From CAZBBC01 sp964489835 (GTDB lineage: Bacteria; Calditrichota; Calditrichia; JAJRVZ01), in assembly GCA_964489835.1 (NCBI GenBank), contig CAZBBC010000101.1, positions 1-17,697 on the forward strand: a DNA stretch of 17,697 nt, in the 5' to 3' direction. The notes beneath the pieces were generated by a model. The model had not been told where the DNA came from. It ran no database searches and saw only the letters and a list, made by a program, of their open reading frames with translations. Positions 1 to 7,349 of the stretch are shown one piece after another. Both the position numbers and the translations under genes were made by a program. Position 1 is the stretch's first letter. Each line of letters begins with the position of its first letter.

Positions 1-106
1 AATCGGATCCTTCCCCCCTATTAAGGGGGGATTGAGGGGGGTGTTTTGTTTTCTAGCTCCTCAAGTTCGAACATCCCCCTAACCCCCTTTCTAAGGGGGA
101 ATTAGC
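1..106. repeat. C-rich/G-rich inverted repeat element, copy 1
   Basis: Two arms (about 10-46 and 71-106) are imperfect inverted copies of each other, built around CCCCCTTA..AAGGGGG plus a TTAGGGGG tail. Each arm can itself fold. The same arms recur at 10088-10125 and 11950-12060, always between genes. No ORF is present here. The left edge of the window may truncate the element. The remaining 107-214 stretch downstream of the oxidoreductase is AT-rich, and I see no clear terminator in it. Confidence 0.7.
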
Positions 107-214
107 ATGACGCTCTAAGTACTAATGACTTCGTAAATTTTTAGTATTTCATTAAACCTTTAACAATACCTTTTTTTATGTATTAGATCTACTTGATATA
201 CTTATTTTCAAGCT

Positions 215-1585
215 TCAAAGATGCCAGGGACTGCGCATATCCCGGTAAAGAATGCGATTGGCTTCCTCATCATTAATAAATTGTTCTTTCTCCCTGTCCC
301 ATCTCAGTTTTCGTTTTAATCGCATGGCGATAATCCCCATGTATCCGATACCTATGGAATGATGAGCAACTTCTGCCGGAGCCACGGTTTGTGAACGCCT
401 GCGGATACAGTCTAAAAAATTCTGCTTATGGTCTTTACTCCTGTAAAGATGAATTTCATTGGTACCGATCGGGTGTTTTAAAAGCGATTCCGGATAAACG
501 TCTAAACCGCCTCGATTCACCTGAATCCAGCCTTCGGAACCTTCAAATAGGATACCCATATTTTCACTGGCGAAACCTTTTGTAAATTTTTTACCATCTT
601 TGCCGGAGGCACGATTTTTGCTATCCTCGATAATTAGGGTAAAGCCTTCTTCATATTTACATTCAATATGAAAGGTGGTCATATTGTCATATAAGCCATT
701 GTCTAGAAATTCCCCCCTTCCTTCAACCTCAACAGGCCAGTGATAGTCTGTGCCCATACCCCATTGGGCAATGTCGACATGATGGCCGGCCCAATCTGCA
801 ATCGGACCACTGGAATAATCGCTATTTCGGCGAAAACTGCCAAAACATCGTCCATCACAATAAGGTGCCCACGGCGCCGGCCCAAGCCACCTGTCATAAT
901 CAAAGCCTTTCGGTACCGGAACCGGCTCTATTCTTCTATTGACACTATCCCCGGCAGGCAGACTAACCCTGACTATCGCAACCTGACCAATACGACCATT
1001 ATGAACCATCTCGGAAGCTACTCTGAATTCCCGCCAGGACCGCTGTTGTGTACCGGTCTGCCAAACTGTACCATATTTTTTAACGGCATCACAAATGGCC
1101 CGCCCCTCTATAATATTATGGGCCAGTGGTTTTTCACTGTAAACGTCTTTACCTGCTTTAGTGGCGGCAATGCCAATCAGGGCATGCCAATGATCAGGCG
1201 TGGCAATCATTACTGCATCGATATCCTCTCGGGCCAACAATTCGCGAAAGTCATTATAGGCGGCACAATCTTTATTACCATATCTGACATTTACCATATC
1301 GCGGGCCTTTATGCGATGTTTTGTATCCACATCGCATACCGCCATTGCCTGCACCTCAGGTTTCCCCATGAATCCACCGGGTATATTTGAATAGTCATTC
1401 CCGGTCATATTTCCGATTCCCTGCCCTCCCATCCCAATAAATCCCATGGTAATCCGGTTACTGGGTGCAATTTTACCGGACCTGCCTAATACGGAGGAAG
1501 GGATAACATAGGGAAAACCCAGGATACCTGTAACAGCACCGGCTGTTCGCTGTATAAAATGACGTCGCGTTATAGCTTTTTTCAT
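215..1585 (-). CDS. Tat-exported Gfo/Idh/MocA family oxidoreductase
   Basis: This is a predicted NAD(P)-dependent sugar or cyclitol oxidoreductase of 456 residues. The N-terminus has a twin-arginine signal (RR at residues 7-8, followed by a hydrophobic stretch to about 34), so it should be exported folded, presumably with its cofactor. The Rossmann glycine motif GMGGQG lies at 51-56, an acidic residue follows strand 2 (CDVD, 84-87), and the family EKP motif is at 151-153. A GHHVDIAQWG segment at 267-276 carries the usual catalytic-region His and Asp. Length is normal for Tat-type members of the family. The start ATG overlaps the stop of the upstream propeller gene (ATGA), with GGAG about 9 nt before it, so translation is probably coupled. 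The substrate is not determinable; the neighbouring glycosidase-like genes suggest an oligosaccharide-derived sugar. Confidence 0.93.
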   Translation of the reverse strand: MKKAITRRHFIQRTAGAVTGILGFPYVIPSSVLGRSGKIAPSNRITMGFIGMGGQGIGNMTGNDYSNIPGGFMGKPEVQAMAVCDVDTKHRIKARDMVNVRYGNKDCAAYNDFRELLAREDIDAVMIATPDHWHALIGIAATKAGKDVYSEKPLAHNIIEGRAICDAVKKYGTVWQTGTQQRSWREFRVASEMVHNGRIGQVAIVRVSLPAGDSVNRRIEPVPVPKGFDYDRWLGPAPWAPYCDGRCFGSFRRNSDYSSGPIADWAGHHVDIAQWGMGTDYHWPVEVEGRGEFLDNGLYDNMTTFHIECKYEEGFTLIIEDSKNRASGKDGKKFTKGFASENMGILFEGSEGWIQVNRGGLDVYPESLLKHPIGTNEIHLYRSKDHKQNFLDCIRRRSQTVAPAEVAHHSIGIGYMGIIAMRLKRKLRWDREKEQFINDEEANRILYRDMRSPWHL

Positions 1586-2652
1586 CGAGAAATTCTCCCA
1601 TTTTGTTCAATCATTATTGGATTCAAATAAGTATCCCATTTACCCCAGGACCCATTTTCGTCTTGATAGGCATAAGCGATGAAATTATTATCTCCCAGAT
1701 CAATATGTCCTATCGCCGTTCCGCTAATACCGGCATTATGACATCCCATTTGGATTTGATTGCTCAATTTCTGTGGTTTGCTAAAATGTATCCCATCCAG
1801 AGATTCCCGATATATAATGTAAGCAGACGGAGTAAATCGTTCAGCCGTAGCTATGGCAATAAATTTCGCAAAAGCGTCAATAAATTTGACATCGGCAGAA
1901 TCTTCCGCTTTTTCGCGATGGTAGGCTACTCCCCTTAATGTTATCCGGGCAGGCCAATTATCAGGATCCGCCGGCGCGACGGCGATACGGGTTTGATTAA
2001 TAACGGTCTTATTCTCGGACAGATCAGACCAGGTATAGTATATGTATAATGAATCGTCTTTTAAAACAAAACTGGGTTCTCCTGCCCCCCAGGCATCCTT
2101 TGATCCGGTGAATTCTATAATTGGTTTTGGAATCCCTCCCCAATCCCGTCCGTTCCATTTTTCATATGGACCTTTTGGAGAAACTGACCGGGCAACAAAT
2201 ATACAGTTCCTTTTTCCTTCCTTGTCATAAACCGCCGTCATACCAAGATAATAATATCCGCCAAATTTTATGACGCCCGGATCACAAACAGACATCCTAT
2301 CCGGAGAATTCGGCGTCGGTTGTAAAACAACGGTTTCCTCCTCCCACGATTTTCCGCCATCTGTTGAACGTTTATGGCGGATCCAATCCCATTGTTCCTT
2401 AAAACCGGTCGATGCTAACCACATATCAATACTTTTATCAGGATTGATGATAATGGATGGACCATAGCGATGGCCTCTTTTTCCTCCATGAGTATAAATT
2501 AGCCATCCATCCTTGGTCTTTAAAGTGATTGTCTGAGCACCCGAATCTATGCTACATAACATCATAATAACTATGCCAAGCATAGCTATTTTTGATGAAA
2601 TAAAACGCCATATGTCTGATTTTATATATCCTTTATGTCCTGAATGCTTCAT
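1582..2652 (-). CDS. Secreted beta-propeller glycosidase-like protein (sialidase/GH43-like)
   Basis: The 356-residue protein has an export signal: a basic, unusually long n-region, a hydrophobic core at about 22-33, and probable signal peptidase I cleavage near SGAQ (37-40). The body looks like a beta-propeller. It has an Asp-box (STDGGKSW, 96-103), a DPGVIKFGGYYYLGMTA blade at 124-140 of the GH43/GH32 type, and a WGAGEPSFV segment with Glu192, which resembles the acidic positions of those clans. It probably binds or hydrolyses a glycan in the periplasm or outside the cell. The exact GH family cannot be assigned, and a non-catalytic propeller is possible. The start is an ATG preceded by AGGA about 8 nt upstream; a later Met at residue 24 would remove the n-region. 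Its stop overlaps the start of the oxidoreductase, which indicates a two-gene unit. Confidence 0.85.
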   Translation of the reverse strand: MKHSGHKGYIKSDIWRFISSKIAMLGIVIMMLCSIDSGAQTITLKTKDGWLIYTHGGKRGHRYGPSIIINPDKSIDMWLASTGFKEQWDWIRHKRSTDGGKSWEEETVVLQPTPNSPDRMSVCDPGVIKFGGYYYLGMTAVYDKEGKRNCIFVARSVSPKGPYEKWNGRDWGGIPKPIIEFTGSKDAWGAGEPSFVLKDDSLYIYYTWSDLSENKTVINQTRIAVAPADPDNWPARITLRGVAYHREKAEDSADVKFIDAFAKFIAIATAERFTPSAYIIYRESLDGIHFSKPQKLSNQIQMGCHNAGISGTAIGHIDLGDNNFIAYAYQDENGSWGKWDTYLNPIMIEQNGRISR

Positions 2653-2972
2653 GAGTATATTCCTATCCTACGAGGTTAATATCCCTATTAACTGTCACAG
2701 ATAAATATAAATAAATCTAACCGACGAGCCAATTGAATTAATGGTATGATCTGTTACAGGCACTGCTCCGCCAGGTCACCCACAAAAAGCATTCTAGTGA
2801 CTATCTAACCTACATACTTCATAATTTTTAGATCTACCACCTGGCGACTAGTAAGTCGCCCCTTATAATGGCGTACTAAACTATAAATATTATGTTACTT
2901 AGACACATATAATAATTAAGTTTTGTGAATCGATCGGACTAAATGCCATATCAAGAAAAATATCGCATACGC
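2653..2972. other. Gene-free intergenic stretch with one short hairpin
   Basis: This AT-rich stretch separates the propeller gene (start 2652) from the small ORF ending at 2973. It contains a perfect 6-bp-stem hairpin, GGCGAC-tagtaa-GTCGCC, at 2843-2860. That hairpin lies in a segment (2826-2874) resembling 11925-11975, with a shared TTTTAGATCTA start and CCCCTTA end, so it is probably another small dispersed repeat. No convincing promoter or terminator could be identified. Confidence 0.5.
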
Positions 2973-3182
2973 TTACATCGGTAAAAATTCTATTTGTATA
3001 GGTTTTATAGATTCTCTCCCCATCCAGATAATCAGATCGGTTCCTTCCAGTCGACGAGAAAATCCAAAACAAAACTCTTGACCATTTGGAATCGTTTGGC
3101 CGTTTATTTTAAGCGATACGGTTGTCTGATCATATGTTTCCACCTTCGCCGGCATCGGTCGATTAGTCTCAAGTTTCCGCAC
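2973..3182 (-). pseudogene. Small ORF or C-terminal gene remnant, unknown function
   Basis: The frame is 69 codons from a GTG, or 60 from an internal ATG (MPAKVE). It is open back to a stop at 3198-3200. The peptide is not low-complexity and reads like the last strands of a beta-sandwich or propeller, with alternating hydrophobic residues (TTVSLKING, TDLIIWMG, IQIEFLP). There is no good Shine-Dalgarno sequence before the GTG. It begins about 20 bp after the stop of the lipoprotein propeller gene but in another frame. It could be the tail of a decayed gene, a tail split off by a frameshift, or a genuine small protein. I do not recognise it. The opposite strand also has an open frame here, but that one has no protein-like features. 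Confidence 0.3.
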
Positions 3183-3217
3183 GGGCCCGCACCAGGTTTA
3201 GAATATTTTTAATTGAA

Positions 3218-4300
3218 TTACCTTTGAGGTTGAATGAGTGGCAAATCCAACCAGGCCAGACCAACATCTCTGTGCATGTGTCTTATGCCTTCCCCCTGAA
3301 GACCATCATAAAAAACAGCCAACTTCGCACCGACTTTTAATACCGACGGCAGGCCAATGACCCGCTTTGACCATATACAGTTTTTATTATCCAGCACAAC
3401 TGCTTTATTTTTTGGATCCCATTTATTTAGATCACGACTCCAATACACCCATATAGCATCTGTATATTCATATTCTGCAATACCAATATGGTTTGTAAAC
3501 AGAAACCAGGTCTGGTTAGTCTCCTCAAAATAAATGCTCGAATTTTCAATCTGTTCTTCTAATGAAACAATCGGTTGGGGATCGATACTCCAGTTGCCTT
3601 CAAGATTATTCGTACGTGCAATGCCAAGGGTGCGTTTTGTACTTCCATTATCCACGGCAGCACTAAAAAATTGTAGGTATTCCCCTTTATATTTTATGAT
3701 TTGACCGGGACTGGCGGTCACGGTATAAAATGTTCCCGGTTTCGTTCGAAATGGGATTACATCATATTGTTTAACCCATGGTCCTGAAGGCGATTTACTC
3801 TTTGCTTTCATTGTTAAGTAGGGAAAAGCCGGAATCCGGGCTGGTGGCTTAGAAGTGTTTGGTGTTCCGAGATAAAACATGTGCCATTCGTTGCCGTCAA
3901 AATAGGTCGTTCCATAACTGGCACTTTTTGAATCATCTGCCCCTGGTTCTCCCAATTGAAGAACAGGACCTTTTTTTTCCCAATGGATAAGATCATAACT
4001 CGTTGCCAGGGCACACAGCCAACCTGTCGGACCGGCAGCATCATAATGCATATAGTATGTACCCTTGGCCTCAAACACCCACACATCCCGGGCACCATAG
4101 TAGTCATAACTATCCGGTCCATCACCGTGTTTGAGGACTATGCCATAGTCGCTTGCTTCCATTCGTAACTTTGCTTCCGGCCTGCCATCGCGATAGCCAC
4201 GGTCAGTACAAGCGAAAAATATTGATATTACAGCAATAATAATGAAACACAGAATGGCATTTACCCATAATACCTGAAGAGATTGAAAATATCTTCTCAT
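3218..4300 (-). CDS. Lipoprotein five-bladed propeller glycosidase-like protein (GH43/GH32 superfamily)
   Basis: The 360-residue protein starts at the ATG at 4300, which has GGAGG 8 nt upstream. A longer frame to 4342 would run through that ribosome-binding site, so I reject it. A basic n-region and a long hydrophobic segment (about 10-30) end in FFAC, with Cys31 as the likely lipidated residue, so it should be membrane-anchored. The body shows propeller-type repeats of the GH32/GH43/GH62/GH68 fold: GARDVWVFEAKGTYYMHYDAAG-type blade 1 (69-90), SYDLIHW, YFDGNEWHMFYLG, IKYKGEYLQFFSA and WSRDLNKW. Asp72 in the RDVW segment occupies the usual first-blade acidic position. It probably acts on glycans next to the secreted propeller and the toroid protein. 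Substrate and catalytic competence are unknown. Confidence 0.85.
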   Translation of the reverse strand: MRRYFQSLQVLWVNAILCFIIIAVISIFFACTDRGYRDGRPEAKLRMEASDYGIVLKHGDGPDSYDYYGARDVWVFEAKGTYYMHYDAAGPTGWLCALATSYDLIHWEKKGPVLQLGEPGADDSKSASYGTTYFDGNEWHMFYLGTPNTSKPPARIPAFPYLTMKAKSKSPSGPWVKQYDVIPFRTKPGTFYTVTASPGQIIKYKGEYLQFFSAAVDNGSTKRTLGIARTNNLEGNWSIDPQPIVSLEEQIENSSIYFEETNQTWFLFTNHIGIAEYEYTDAIWVYWSRDLNKWDPKNKAVVLDNKNCIWSKRVIGLPSVLKVGAKLAVFYDGLQGEGIRHMHRDVGLAWLDLPLIQPQR

Positions 4301-4343
4301 ATTAAATCCCTCCATTACATTAGTAGTGTAAAAAATAACCACA

Positions 4344-4384
4344 GAGAACCTAGTGCTCGCCCGAAGGGCGAGCCCTAGGCTCTC
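4344..4384 (-). terminator. Strong hairpin with T-tract after the toroid protein gene
   Basis: A long stem with an 8-bp perfect core (GCTCGCCC-gaa-GGGCGAGC on the plus strand) is flanked by CTAG and GAG/CTC pairing. Reading the minus strand, it is followed by TGTGGTTATTTTTTAC. It lies between the toroid gene (ends 4559) and the lipoprotein propeller (starts 4300), so it could terminate the first or attenuate the second. The spacing between hairpin and T-run is a little long for a classical intrinsic terminator. Confidence 0.55.
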
Positions 4385-4411
4385 AATAAGAAGAATAAAT
4401 AATCTAGTTTC

Positions 4412-4478
4412 TCATCCTGAAAGGATCTTCTTGCGTGATAGTATCATACCAACACCCTAAAAGATCCCTACGGGATGA
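4412..4478. repeat. Short inverted-repeat element (TCATCC..GGATCTT type)
   Basis: The left arm TCATCCTGAAAGGATCTTC (4412-4430) and the right arm AAGATCCCTACGGGATGA (4461-4478) are near-complementary, and each arm is itself a small palindrome around its GGATC or GATCC. It lies in the 258-bp gap between two genes. It looks like a dispersed palindromic element, but I see only this one copy in the window. Confidence 0.5.
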
Positions 4479-4558
4479 CAGGAAATTATATTCCAGTAAT
4501 ATCTTTGAATAAATTTTTTATAGGAATACTCAGAGCATTTCTCCGAGGCCTCTGTGGC

Positions 4559-5956
4559 TTAATTTTTTTTGCTAACGGCATTTTGGAGTTTGAGCGCCAG
4601 TAATGTGGGTTCTACAATATGCATATTATTTAATAGCGGCTCCGTATATTTAATATCTCCGTATTCTGCCCCATCAAAATGATGTATCGCCCCTACATGA
4701 TTATTCCAATCCACCCCTTCAGTTAAAAAACCGTGTTCCCCATGATGATGTTTGGCAATCGCCTGTAGAATTGTCATACCCTCTTCGAAATACCATTTGT
4801 TCCTGGTGTCTATATATGCCTCAAAGTATGCCAGTGCGGCCTCAGCATTTTCCCAGAGATAGGCGGTATCCCAGCTTTTCTCCATAAAAAGCAGTCCGGC
4901 CGTTGCTACACCATTTTTGTCTTCTCTGAGTTTAAATTGTTCTAGTCCCTGGAGACATTTCTTGTAGGCAAAGGAGCGAATAGTATCACTATCCAGTAGC
5001 TGAGATACCTGCCTGAGGACCCGGAATGCAACCGAGTAGGCCACATTCTCATGTTTGTCATAGGTATCGTGATTGATGCTGCCAAAGATACCACCCAGCG
5101 CCATAAACAAATTCACTTTTTCAGTTATTCTATCCCTGTAATCAGCGAGACCTAATTTTGTTACTTCCGTCAAAAGTTGAATCACATATATCCCGTCTGC
5201 GCTTTTTTCAAACAAGGGATCATCTCCACCCTCCGGACGTTGCCTGAAATATTCACCCGTAGGTGTGCTGCGCCGCGGATACCATCCATTCGGGGCAATT
5301 TTAATATTGGTCTCTATCCAGGATGCCGTTTTGGCTGCAATGTCCTGCATGTCTTCTCTTCTCTTTTTATCAACAAGTTCACTAAAGATGAGTAACTGAC
5401 AGGCCACCTTTGCCATAGAGCCGGCACAAAACCACTCATTATTGTGTTTATAATTCAGATAAAGACTATCGTTAGACACATCGCGGTACCCGGTTATAAT
5501 CCCGGTCGTACGATCAATAAAGCCATCATTGAGTACATGATCGAGGAGCAATGTCGCTTTATTTACAAGAATGGTATCCCCGATAAATTTGCCAAATGAG
5601 TAGATTTCGTACGCGCCGCCAACCGCATTTGCTGCCCATCCCGGTCCTTCAAGGGTTGGGAAAGGATGCCATTCTAATCCTTTAGGAAAATTGCCATTGA
5701 CATCCACAAAGCTCGACTTACAGCAAAGATTCTCTTTATAGGGAACCAGCGTCTTGTCCACCGTGAACCTGATGGAGCTTTGGGCAGAATTGAATATCAC
5801 ACGAAACGGATCCACAGGTTTCTCGGGAGAAATAACTTTTTGTTGATCCCGAATGCCCTGTTTTTTATTATAACCGCGCTTCTCCCCAGCTGAAGTTACA
5901 CTTGCCACCAATAACAGGACACAACACATTAGCAGAGTTATTTTTCCGTTAGACAT
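4559..5956 (-). CDS. Secreted alpha-alpha toroid (six-hairpin glycosidase-like) protein
   Basis: The 465-residue protein starts at the ATG at 5956, which has AGGA 7 nt upstream; an upstream in-frame ATG at 5980 lacks such a site. The signal peptide is about 1-23 (hydrophobic 6-20, cleavage near VTSA). The mature part is mostly helical with repeated paired helices, as in six-hairpin or epimerase-like toroids. Aromatic and acidic segments typical of a sugar cleft include LEWHPFP and EGPGWAAN near 94-110, EWFCAGSMAK, and YLWENAEAALAYFEAY. A His-rich HHHGEHG at 403-409 and HHFDGAEYGD at 425-434 follow near the C-terminus. Neighbouring propeller genes support a role in extracellular glycan processing as a glycosidase, lyase or epimerase. 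I cannot choose between these. Confidence 0.75.
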   Translation of the reverse strand: MSNGKITLLMCCVLLLVASVTSAGEKRGYNKKQGIRDQQKVISPEKPVDPFRVIFNSAQSSIRFTVDKTLVPYKENLCCKSSFVDVNGNFPKGLEWHPFPTLEGPGWAANAVGGAYEIYSFGKFIGDTILVNKATLLLDHVLNDGFIDRTTGIITGYRDVSNDSLYLNYKHNNEWFCAGSMAKVACQLLIFSELVDKKRREDMQDIAAKTASWIETNIKIAPNGWYPRRSTPTGEYFRQRPEGGDDPLFEKSADGIYVIQLLTEVTKLGLADYRDRITEKVNLFMALGGIFGSINHDTYDKHENVAYSVAFRVLRQVSQLLDSDTIRSFAYKKCLQGLEQFKLREDKNGVATAGLLFMEKSWDTAYLWENAEAALAYFEAYIDTRNKWYFEEGMTILQAIAKHHHGEHGFLTEGVDWNNHVGAIHHFDGAEYGDIKYTEPLLNNMHIVEPTLLALKLQNAVSKKN

Positions 5957-6071
5957 TTTATTTTCCTTTTTTGGATACAATATGTGATAAATATTAGCTT
6001 GACATATTCATACCGCAGCCCAAGGCTGCAAAAAAGATATTCATCAGTTTGATCCAATTATAAATATCTCT

Positions 6072-6095
6072 CGCAGCGTCGCAGCGTCGCAGCGA
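6072..6095. repeat. Three tandem 8-bp repeats
   Basis: CGCAGCGT, CGCAGCGT and CGCAGCGA stand head to tail in the intergenic region upstream of the toroid gene. The unit resembles the GCAGCGATGCTGC palindrome found at 7040-7052. Confidence 0.8.
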
Positions 6096-6210
6096 TGTTA
6101 CTATTTATTACTAATTATTTTAGTTTTAATCCGTGTTAATTCGTGTCAGTCTTCGACTGCCTGCCCGGCGCAGACGTGGCTATGACGGGATCCGGCTTCG
6201 ACGGATAATC

Positions 6211-6245
6211 CGTGGACTTCTTTTTTTGATTGCAGCATCGCTGCG
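6211..6245. repeat. Inverted repeat arm flanking the HAD gene (left)
   Basis: This 35-bp arm (CGTGGACTTC..7 T..GATTGCAGCATCGCTGCG) is the reverse complement of 7039-7074 except that the T-run is one base shorter. It lies 126 bp beyond the 3' end of the HAD gene. Confidence 0.85.
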
Positions 6246-6370
6246 GTGTGAATTTATTGTATTAAATCGTTTGATATTCCGGAACAGGTCTTTATTGAAG
6301 CGAGTAAAACTTTTACTTTGAGTTTCTGTTATTGAAGGGAATGCGCTCGGGGATTTCTGTCGTTTAACCT

Positions 6371-7000
6371 TTAGGACAAGTGGATACCTAATTCGTATAA
6401 TTCCTCCCTGAGCTGTTCAGTATTCTGAAAAAATATCGAATACATTCCAATATCTGCCGCCGTCTTAATATTCTCCAACCGATCGTCAATCAACACAGAT
6501 CTTTCCGGTACCGTTTTCAATCGTTTCAACGCTATCCAATAAATTTCAGGATAGGGTTTTATCACGCCATGATCAGAGGATATAATGATATCATCAAAAA
6601 GTTCATCAAACCCAAATTGTTTCCGTTTTCTAATAAACATCTCTTTTGAGTCATTAGATAATATGGCAATATCAAAAGCGTTCAGTTTTAAAGATTCTAT
6701 GATATCTCTAGTTCCCTCAATTTCCTCCATATAGCTGTCAAATTCCCAATCTTCTTTCGTCGCCTTGATTCCGGCTTCATTGAACATGATTTTCCAAAAA
6801 TCTGAATCGCTGATTTGTCCCCTATCGGCATAGGGTCGGTGTTTTTTCCTTGCTCTTAAAAGAGCCTCGGGATTTTTGTAATATTTTTTGGCAAGATCGA
6901 TGATTTTTTTATCAATAAAATCAACGAGCAGAACACCCCCGACGTCAAAAAAAATGGTCTTGATATTTGAATTGCTTTCTATATCTTTTTCATTTTTCAT
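6371..7000 (-). CDS. HAD-IA family phosphatase/hydrolase
   Basis: This is a cytosolic HAD-superfamily hydrolase of 209 residues. Motif I is FFDVGGVL with nucleophile Asp19. The +2 position is Gly rather than Asp, as in HAD-IA members with a D-x-G-x-V motif. Motif II is ILSND (Ser115), motif III is VIKPYPEIY (Lys148), and motif IV is LIDDRLEN (Asp172/Asp173). A helical cap sits between motifs I and II (about 25-100). Length and layout match small-phosphoester phosphatases such as the YihX/epoxide-hydrolase-N-like group. The start is ATG 7000, with GAAG about 6 nt upstream; a GTG two codons earlier is possible but lacks a binding site. It is transcribed alone, 349 bp from the phosphodiesterase gene. 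The substrate is unknown; a sugar phosphate is plausible from context. Confidence 0.88.
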   Translation of the reverse strand: MKNEKDIESNSNIKTIFFDVGGVLLVDFIDKKIIDLAKKYYKNPEALLRARKKHRPYADRGQISDSDFWKIMFNEAGIKATKEDWEFDSYMEEIEGTRDIIESLKLNAFDIAILSNDSKEMFIRKRKQFGFDELFDDIIISSDHGVIKPYPEIYWIALKRLKTVPERSVLIDDRLENIKTAADIGMYSIFFQNTEQLREELYELGIHLS

Positions 7001-7038
7001 GTTCACTTCAATTTATAATTAACCTGACCTATGTATAA

Positions 7039-7074
7039 CGCAGCGATGCTGCAATCAAAAAAAAGAAGTCCACG
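7039..7074. repeat. Inverted repeat arm flanking the HAD gene (right)
   Basis: This 36-bp arm is the reverse complement of 6211-6245 with one extra A in the homopolymer. It lies 39 bp upstream of the HAD start codon and begins within the GCAGCGATGCTGC palindrome. Confidence 0.85.
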
Positions 7075-7080
7075 AATTTC

Positions 7081-7137
7081 ACGAATTTTCAAGAATTTTC
7101 AAGAATTTTCAAGAATTTTCAAGAATTTTCAAGAATT
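7081..7137. repeat. 10-bp tandem repeat AAGAATTTTC
   Basis: Four exact copies of AAGAATTTTC (7091-7130) are preceded by a variant ACGAATTTTC and followed by a partial AAGAATT. The unit has no spacers, so this is not a CRISPR array. The preceding CACGAATTTCACGAATTTT suggests it arose by slippage from an ACGAATTTC motif. Confidence 0.9.
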
Positions 7138-7349
7138 AAAATATTTATTTAAAAGTATAAAAAATATATTATATAAATTATTTCTCTGCGCCTCTGCGAG
7201 AAAAATCTTTACGATCTTTGCGTCGTTGCGCCGCGCCTGCCGGCGGGCAGGTCGTTGCGAGATAAATAATTTCTCGAGTTAAAAATAATTTACGTTTTAA
7301 GCGGACACTAACGGTCTTATATAGTTTTTTAATATCCAGTGTCTGCCTA

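Larger units (their letters stand above)
5957..6370. other. Repeat-rich intergenic region
   Basis: This 414-bp stretch has no credible gene; a 62-codon plus-strand frame here runs through repeats. From left to right it holds: a TTAGCTTGA-headed element with a perfect hairpin GCAGCC-caa-GGCTGC (5994-6029); three tandem 8-mers CGCAGCGT/A (6072-6095); a GC-rich segment CTGCCTGCCCGGCGCAG (about 6158-6174); and the left arm of the inverted repeat flanking the HAD gene (6211-6245). I see no clear promoter for the toroid gene. Confidence 0.6.
7001..7349. other. Repeat-filled intergenic region
   Basis: No gene is supported. In order it contains a TTAACCTGA-headed segment with GCAGC-gat-GCTGC (7019-7052), the right arm of the HAD-flanking repeat (7039-7074), a 10-bp tandem array (7081-7137), a CTCTGCG/TTGCG-rich stretch interrupted by the palindrome CCTGCCGGCGGGCAGG (7236-7251), and a possible solo end of the MITE-like element (about 7277-7313, ending AAGCGGACACTAACG). 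The plus-strand frame across this region is made only of these repeats. Confidence 0.6.

Noticed and set aside
740..1390. 216-codon plus-strand open frame opposite the oxidoreductase
   Set aside because: It is the antisense shadow of a gene with complete family motifs, and its translation has no domain or export signal.
4301..4342. Upstream start for the lipoprotein propeller
   Set aside because: The extra 14 codons cover the strong GGAGG site of the ATG at 4300 and would spoil the lipoprotein signal.
6015..6029. Terminator hairpin GCAGCC-caa-GGCTGC
   Set aside because: The adjoining A-run on the plus strand gives T's before, not after, the hairpin on the minus strand.
7081..7137. CRISPR-like array
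   Set aside because: Units are only 10 bp and contiguous, with no spacers and no cas genes.
7031..7282. Plus-strand small ORF with FKNFQEFSRI repeats
   Set aside because: It is composed entirely of the tandem 10-bp array and neighbouring intergenic repeats; the peptide periodicity comes from the DNA repeat.
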